Assembly (NCBI RefSeq): GCF_030066895.1 | Contig: NZ_JASJAV010000001.1 | Span: 459,230-523,229 of the forward strand | DNA: 64,000 nucleotides | Direction: 5' to 3' | Source: Breoghania sp. | Lineage (GTDB): Bacteria > Pseudomonadota > Alphaproteobacteria > Rhizobiales > Stappiaceae | In this document: positions 59,534-64,000 of the stretch, one piece after another | How the letters are laid out: each line of letters starts with the position of its first letter | Position numbering within the stretch: position 1 is the stretch's first letter | Made by a program: the position numbers and the translations under genes | The notes under the pieces: model-generated | The model's database searches: none | Told to the model about the DNA's origin: nothing | What the model saw: only the letters and a program-made list of their open reading frames with translations

Positions 59534-60244
59534 TTACGCGGCGCGCTCGCGACGGCCACCGCCGCCACCAGATTCATTGCTTTCCGCACCGCGGCGCTCG
59601 GAAGCCATCGGGTCGTGCTCCAGGATTTCACCCTTGAAGATCCAGACCTTCACGCCGCAGGCACCATAAGCGGTGTGCGCCGTCGCCGTGCCGTAATCGA
59701 TATCGGCGCGCAGCGTGTGCAGCGGCACGCGGCCTTCGCGGTACCATTGCGTACGCGCGATTTCCGCACCACCCAGACGACCACCGCAATTGATGCGGAT
59801 ACCGTCGGCACCCAGGCGCATCGCCGACTGAACCGACCGCTTCATGGCGCGACGGAACGCAACGCGGCGCTCCAGCTGCTGCGCGATGGAAGCGGCGACC
59901 AGCGTCGCGTCGATCTCGGGCTTGCGCACCTCAACGATGTTGATGTGCACTTCCGAACTCGTCATCTGCGACAGCGTGCGACGCAGCTTCTCGATGTCCG
60001 CACCCTTCTTGCCGATGACGACACCCGGACGAGCCGAGTGAACCATGACACGGCACTTCTTGTGCGGACGCTCGATGACGACCTTGGAGATCGCCGCCTG
60101 CTTCAGGCTGTCGAGCAGGAACTCACGGATCCGGAAATCCTCGTGCAACATCGAACCGTAATCACTCTTGTCAGCGAACCAGCGCGAGTCCCACGTCCTG
60201 TTGATGCCCAGGCGAAGACCGATCGGATTGACTTTATGGCCCAT
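59534..60244 (-). CDS. rpsC: 30S ribosomal protein S3
   Basis: 236 residues. [20 protein letters not shown] start; KH domain with the GxxG loop in [21 protein letters not shown]-terminal domain [20 protein letters not shown]. The tail is Gly/Arg-rich ([12 protein letters not shown]). One-base overlap with rplV. Confidence 0.97.
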   Translation of the reverse strand: MGHKVNPIGLRLGINRTWDSRWFADKSDYGSMLHEDFRIREFLLDSLKQAAISKVVIERPHKKCRVMVHSARPGVVIGKKGADIEKLRRTLSQMTSSEVHINIVEVRKPEIDATLVAASIAQQLERRVAFRRAMKRSVQSAMRLGADGIRINCGGRLGGAEIARTQWYREGRVPLHTLRADIDYGTATAHTAYGACGVKVWIFKGEILEHDPMASERRGAESNESGGGGGRRERAA

Positions 60245-60624
60245 CAGGCGGCCTCCTCAACTTCACTGACGACGATGGTCAGATTGGCGAACGGCTTCTC
60301 GATCCGTCCAACCCGGCCACGCGCCCTCGGCTGGGAGCGCTTCATAACAAGCGCCTTGCCAACGTAGGCCTCGGAGACGACGAGCACGTCGACGTCGAGG
60401 TCATGGTTGTTCTCGGCATTGGCGACGGCCGATTCCAGCGTCTTCTTGACGTCCCGGGCGATCCGCTTGCGCAAGAAGCTCAGCTCGGCCAAAGCCGTGG
60501 AGACCTTCTTGCCGCGAATGCCGGCTGCCACGAGGTTCAGCTTCTGCGGCGAGACCCGCAGCATGCGCGCGACAGCCTTCGCCTGATTGTCGGCGAGACT
60601 ACGCTCGCGCTTCGGCTTGCCCAT
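60244..60624 (-). CDS. rplV: 50S ribosomal protein L22
   Basis: 126 residues. Hairpin loop that lines the exit tunnel: [20 protein letters not shown]; core [20 protein letters not shown]. Two bases after rpsS. Confidence 0.97.
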   Translation of the reverse strand: MGKPKRERSLADNQAKAVARMLRVSPQKLNLVAAGIRGKKVSTALAELSFLRKRIARDVKKTLESAVANAENNHDLDVDVLVVSEAYVGKALVMKRSQPRARGRVGRIEKPFANLTIVVSEVEEAA

Positions 60625-60626
60625 CG

Positions 60627-60905
60627 CTACTTCCTCTTCGCCTTCTTGTCCGCCGCATGACCGTAGTAGGTCCGCGTCGGCGAAAACTCGCCCAGCTTGT
60701 GACCGACCATATCCTCGGAAACGAGGACCGGCACATGCTTATGGCCGTTGTAGACACCGAAGGTCAGTCCAACGAACTGGGGCAGGATCGTCGAGCGCCG
60801 GCTCCAGGTCTTGATGACCTCGTTACGGTCGGAGGAACGAGTCTTCTCGGCCTTTTTGAGGAGGTAACCGTCGATAAACGGACCCTTCCAAACAGAACGT
60901 GCCAC
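60627..60905 (-). CDS. rpsS: 30S ribosomal protein S19
   Basis: 92 residues from GTG 60905 ([20 protein letters not shown]). Signature [20 protein letters not shown]. Pairs with S13 in the head. 11 bp after rplB. The frame opens at 61007 within rplB and that part is a shadow. Confidence 0.97.
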   Translation of the reverse strand: MARSVWKGPFIDGYLLKKAEKTRSSDRNEVIKTWSRRSTILPQFVGLTFGVYNGHKHVPVLVSEDMVGHKLGEFSPTRTYYGHAADKKAKRK

Positions 60906-60916
60906 GGTCGTTCCCC

Positions 60917-61750
60917 TTACTTCTTCCGCTGGTAGCGGCTGCGGACGATGAACTTGTCGGTCGACTTGTTGGACCGGGTCCGCTTGCCCTTGGTGGGCTT
61001 GCCCCACGGCGTCACCGGATGGCGACCACCGGAGGTGCGACCCTCACCACCGCCGTGCGGATGGTCAACCGGGTTCATCACCACGCCACGCACGTGCGGG
61101 CGCTTGCCGAGCCAGCGGGACCGGCCCGCCTTGCCCAGGTTGGTATTCATGTGATCCTGGTTGGACACAGCACCGACCGAAGCCATGCAGGAGCCCAGAA
61201 CGCGGCGCTGTTCGCCGGAGTTCAGACGGATCACGGTGTAGCCCTGGTCACGGCCAACGATCTGCGCGTAGCCACCGGCCGAACGCGCGACCTGACCGCC
61301 CTTACCGGGCTTCAGCTCGATGTTGTGCACGATCGTGCCGACCGGAATGGCCGACAGCGGCATCGCGTTACCCGGCTTGACGTCCGCCTTGGCGCCGGAG
61401 ATCACCTTGTCGCCAACAGCCAGACGCTGCGGCGCCAGGATGTAGGTCAGCTCGCCATCATCGTAACGGATGAGAGCGATGTAGGCGGTGCGGTTCGGAT
61501 CGTATTCGATCCGCTCGATCACCGCTTCGACGTCGAACTTGCGACGCTTGAAGTCGATGATGCGATAGACCCGCTTGTGCCCACCACCCCGGTTCGGAGC
61601 CGTGTTGCGCCCGCGGTTGTTGCGTCCACCCGACTTGGACAGGCCTTCGGTCAGGGTCTTGACCGGCTTGCCCTTCCAGAGATCGGAGCGATCCACGATG
61701 ACCAACTGCCGGGTACCCGGCGAAGTCGGCTTGAAGGTCTTGAGTGCCAT
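60917..61750 (-). CDS. rplB: 50S ribosomal protein L2
   Basis: 277 residues. Peptidyl-transferase-proximal loop with the conserved His: [21 protein letters not shown]-terminal [20 protein letters not shown]. 15 bp after rplW. Confidence 0.98.
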   Translation of the reverse strand: MALKTFKPTSPGTRQLVIVDRSDLWKGKPVKTLTEGLSKSGGRNNRGRNTAPNRGGGHKRVYRIIDFKRRKFDVEAVIERIEYDPNRTAYIALIRYDDGELTYILAPQRLAVGDKVISGAKADVKPGNAMPLSAIPVGTIVHNIELKPGKGGQVARSAGGYAQIVGRDQGYTVIRLNSGEQRRVLGSCMASVGAVSNQDHMNTNLGKAGRSRWLGKRPHVRGVVMNPVDHPHGGGEGRTSGGRHPVTPWGKPTKGKRTRSNKSTDKFIVRSRYQRKK

Positions 61751-61765
61751 CTTTCCTCTCCGCCC

Positions 61766-62059
61766 TTAAAGACCGGTGGTCACATCGATCGACTGACCCT
61801 CGACGAGGGTAACGACGGTGCGCTTGATATTGCTCTGACGGCCCTTGACGCCCTTGAAGCGCTTGACCTTGCCCTTGCGGACAGCGGTGTTCACGCTTTT
61901 GACCTTGACGCCGAACAAGGCTTCAACAGCAACCTTGATCTCGGGCTTCGTTGCCGTGAGAGCAACGTTGAAGACGACCTTGTCCTGCTCAGAGGCCATC
62001 GTCGACTTCTCGGTAATCGCCGGGCTAACGATCGTGTCGTAGTGCTTGAGGTCCGTCAT
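61766..62059 (-). CDS. rplW: 50S ribosomal protein L23
   Basis: 97 residues. [20 protein letters not shown] start; [20 protein letters not shown]. Docking site for SRP and trigger factor at the tunnel exit. Overlaps rplD by four bases. Confidence 0.97.
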   Translation of the reverse strand: MTDLKHYDTIVSPAITEKSTMASEQDKVVFNVALTATKPEIKVAVEALFGVKVKSVNTAVRKGKVKRFKGVKGRQSNIKRTVVTLVEGQSIDVTTGL

Positions 62060-62676
62060 TTGAACCGCTCCTCCAGAGCACTCACCGCCGCCTTGGTCAG
62101 AACCAGCGTCTCGCGACGGAGAATGTCGTAGACGTTGATGCCCTGCACCGGAAGCACATCAACATTCGGAATGTTGCGGGCCGCCAGGCGGAAATTGTTG
62201 TCGAGCTCAGCACCGTCCACGATCAGCACGTTGGCGAAACCAAGCTTGCCGAAGCGCTCCTTGAGCGCCTTCGTCTTGCCGTCCGCGGACTTTGCATCAT
62301 CGAGAACGATGATGTTGAAAGCCTTCACCTTTGCCGAAAGCGCATGCTTCAGGCCGAGGGCACGAACCTTCTTCGGAAGGCCGATCGCATGATCGCGAAC
62401 GACCGGACCGAAAGCACGTCCACCGCCGCGGAACTGCGGGACCTTGCGGTCGCCGTGACGTGCACCGCCTGAGCCCTTCTGACGGACGAATTTCTTGCCC
62501 GTCGCCGCAATCTCGCTGCGGGTCTTCGTCTTGTGCGTGCCCGCCTGACGCTTGGCAAGCTGCCAGCGAACCACACGGTGCATCAGGTCAGCGCGGGGAT
62601 CGAGGCCAAAGACCTCATCCGACACGGTGATCGACCCGGCCGCGTCGCCGTTGAGCGTCTTGACGTCCAGTTCCAT
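62056..62676 (-). CDS. rplD: 50S ribosomal protein L4
   Basis: 206 residues from ATG 62676 ([20 protein letters not shown]). Extended loop [20 protein letters not shown] and [20 protein letters not shown] reach the exit tunnel. In E. coli L4 represses the S10 operon; the leader needed for that is not identifiable here. TGATG junction with rplC. Confidence 0.97.
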   Translation of the reverse strand: MELDVKTLNGDAAGSITVSDEVFGLDPRADLMHRVVRWQLAKRQAGTHKTKTRSEIAATGKKFVRQKGSGGARHGDRKVPQFRGGGRAFGPVVRDHAIGLPKKVRALGLKHALSAKVKAFNIIVLDDAKSADGKTKALKERFGKLGFANVLIVDGAELDNNFRLAARNIPNVDVLPVQGINVYDILRRETLVLTKAAVSALEERFK

Positions 62677-63422
62677 CACTCGGCCTCCTTCTCAGCCGCC
62701 GGCCCCGCCGGAGCCTGGTTCACCACAGAAGCCGCAACCGCCGCGTCGGTCGCCTTGAAGGCGCCAGGCGTCGGAACCCCGTCCGGCAGGACGCGCTTGA
62801 TCGCATCCTTGACGAGGATCCAGCCACCCTTGGAACCGGGAACCGCGCCCTGAACCATGATCAGCCCGCGCTCCACATCGGTGCGCACGACCTTCAGGTT
62901 CTGCGTGGTCACGCGGGTGTTACCCATGTGGCCGGCCATCTTCTTGCCTTTGAACACCTTGCCGGGGTCCTGGCACTGACCGGTCGAACCGTGAGAACGG
63001 TGCGAGATCGAGTTACCGTGGGTCGCGCGGCCACCCCGGAAGTTGTGGCGCTTCATGACACCGGCAAAACCCTTACCGATCGAAGTGCCCGTGACGTCGA
63101 CGAACTGGCCTTCGACGAAATGGTCTGCGGTCAGTTCGGCGCCAACCTCGATCACGTTGTCCGGAGAGATCCGGAACTCGGCAATCTTGCGCTTCGGCTC
63201 GACCTTGGCGACGGCAAAGTGCCCCCGCATCGGCCGCGGCGTGTTCTTAACTTTGGCCAGACCTGCACCGAGCTGCAGCGCGGTATAGCCATTCTTCTCA
63301 GCTGTCCGGTGGGCAACGACCTGGCAGTTCTCAAGCTTGAGAACCGTCACCGGCACGTGTTCCCCTACATCGGAGTAGATGCGGGTCATGCCCACCTTCT
63401 GAGCGATCACTCCAGAACGCAT
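62676..63422 (-). CDS. rplC: 50S ribosomal protein L3
   Basis: 248 residues. [20 protein letters not shown] start; the tip loop has [20 protein letters not shown] with the usual Gln. The C-terminal tail ([20 protein letters not shown]) is the long alphaproteobacterial type. 25 bp after rpsJ. Confidence 0.97.
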   Translation of the reverse strand: MRSGVIAQKVGMTRIYSDVGEHVPVTVLKLENCQVVAHRTAEKNGYTALQLGAGLAKVKNTPRPMRGHFAVAKVEPKRKIAEFRISPDNVIEVGAELTADHFVEGQFVDVTGTSIGKGFAGVMKRHNFRGGRATHGNSISHRSHGSTGQCQDPGKVFKGKKMAGHMGNTRVTTQNLKVVRTDVERGLIMVQGAVPGSKGGWILVKDAIKRVLPDGVPTPGAFKATDAAVAASVVNQAPAGPAAEKEAE

Positions 63423-63447
63423 CAGCGTGTTCCTCGGTTGGTCCGCC

Positions 63448-63756
63448 TTAGAGCTTGATTTCGACGTCGACGCCCGCGGCGAGGTCGAGCTTCATCAAGG
63501 CATCGACGGTCTGCGGGGTCGGATCGACGATATCGAGCAGACGCTTGTGCGTGCGCATCTCAAACTGCTCGCGGCTCTTCTTGTCGATGTGAGGGCCGCG
63601 CAACACGGTGTACTTTTCGATCCGTGTCGGCAGAGGCACCGGTCCGCGCACCTGGGCTCCGGTCCGCTTCGCCGTGGAGACGATTTCGCGGGTCGAGGCA
63701 TCCAGGATGCGGTGATCAAACGCCTTCAGGCGGATCCGGATATTTTGACCATTCAT
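63448..63756 (-). CDS. rpsJ: 30S ribosomal protein S10
   Basis: 102 residues from ATG 63756 ([20 protein letters not shown]). Signature [20 protein letters not shown]. Also the NusE partner of NusB in antitermination. The frame extends to 63861 across the hairpins but is not conserved there. Confidence 0.97.
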   Translation of the reverse strand: MNGQNIRIRLKAFDHRILDASTREIVSTAKRTGAQVRGPVPLPTRIEKYTVLRGPHIDKKSREQFEMRTHKRLLDIVDPTPQTVDALMKLDLAAGVDVEIKL

Positions 63757-63817
63757 TGCTCTGGTCCTTACGAACCGTGCCGCAGTTGCGACGACCGCTC
63801 CTGACTTCTTCAACGTT

Positions 63818-63864
63818 GGAGGCGACTTGCGTCGCCTCCGTGGGATGCCGCCTGACGGCATCCC
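63818..63864. repeat. Two tandem hairpins between tuf and rpsJ
   Basis: Stem 1: 63818-63826 with 63831-63839 (GGAGGCGAC / GTCGCCTCC, loop TTGC). Stem 2: 63842-63850 with 63856-63864 (GGGATGCCG / CGGCATCCC, loop CCTGA). They are two bases apart in the 124-bp gap. No T run. Possible processing or partial termination site downstream of tuf. Confidence 0.85.
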
Positions 63865-63880
63865 GACTTATCCAGTTCGA

Positions 63881-64000
63881 TTACTCGATGATCGAGGCAA
63901 CGACGCCGGCGCCGACGGTCCGGCCGCCTTCGCGGATAGCGAAGCGCAGACCTTCTTCCATCGCGATCGGCACGATCAGCGTCACCGAAACTGACACATT
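63881..64000 (-). CDS. tuf: Elongation factor Tu, C-terminal end (partial)
   Basis: The last 39 codons before TAA 63881-63883: domain 3 of EF-Tu, ending [20 protein letters not shown] followed by IE. The rest is outside the window. Near the right edge the residues [17 protein letters not shown] differ slightly from the usual VTMxVELIxPIAMEEG pattern (VTL rather than VEL), within normal variation. Confidence 0.95.
   Translation of the reverse strand, partial: NVSVSVTLIVPIAMEEGLRFAIREGGRTVGAGVVASIIE

Noticed and set aside
1..64000. Long plus-strand frames opposite ribosomal and metabolic genes
   Set aside because: They mirror real minus-strand genes, are rich in Arg/His/Asp from GC-rich antisense codons, and have no recognisable motifs.

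Overview
The window is from a GC-rich alphaproteobacterium, most likely of the Hyphomicrobiales (Rhizobiales) group. The evidence is an alphaproteobacterial S10-spc-alpha ribosomal cluster (tuf, rpsJ to rplQ, with adk and secY inside it) and the gene neighbourhood degP / rarA / crcB / rluC / HAD phosphatase / ATP12 chaperone. An ATP12 F1-ATPase chaperone, a short-lid adenylate kinase and separate propionyl-CoA carboxylase subunits fit this. No finer identification is attempted.

Layout. 0-2.2 kb: a receiver protein (cut by the window edge) and a broken PAS sensor kinase. 2.3-5.4 kb: mccB, a broken glutathione transferase, a rhodanese and a 43-residue membrane peptide with its own terminator. 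6-13.2 kb: a ClpP-type peptidase, a broken diguanylate cyclase, ivd, mgtE fused by frameshift to a broken VOC protein, tRNA-Leu(GAG) and a broken solo SpoA (FliN-like) gene. 13.3-18.1 kb: lipB, a membrane protein of unknown function, acyP, a broken phosphoglycolate-phosphatase-like gene and pccA. 18.3-25.3 kb: a second broken diguanylate cyclase, a CDF zinc transporter, a DUF4336 protein, broken lrgA/lrgB, folB and a broken EnvZ/OmpR-like pair. 25.5-31.8 kb: pccB, then the four-gene Anbu cluster (circularly permuted ATP-grasp, alpha-E, transglutaminase, Anbu peptidase), all four broken. 31.8-44.2 kb: broken SDR, ATP12, HAD, rluC, broken msrB, patatin and two fatty-acid hydroxylases, then crcB, rarA and degP. 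44.6-48.8 kb: broken aldo-keto reductase, YghU-type GST and chemotaxis receptor. 49.2-64 kb: the ribosomal cluster on the minus strand, entirely intact.

The main observation is the split between intact and broken genes. About 24 accessory genes carry frameshifts, in-frame stops or small deletions. About 31 kb of core coding sequence (28 ribosomal-cluster genes, plus pccA, pccB, mccB, ivd, degP, rarA, rluC, lipB, crcB, folB and others) carries none. Random sequencing error would not respect gene importance, so I read this as recent, ongoing gene loss under relaxed selection. The losses concentrate on sensing and signalling (two diguanylate cyclases, two sensor kinases, a chemotaxis receptor, a flagellar-switch-like protein), detoxification, and the Anbu system. 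This resembles an early stage of restriction to a host or other stable habitat. In-frame stops are all explicable as GC-to-AT transitions, and exact 15-16 bp tandem duplications recur.

What is retained includes branched-chain and odd-chain acyl-CoA catabolism: isovaleryl-CoA dehydrogenase, the methylcrotonyl-CoA carboxylase beta subunit and both propionyl-CoA carboxylase subunits. No methylcrotonyl-CoA carboxylase alpha subunit is present in the window.
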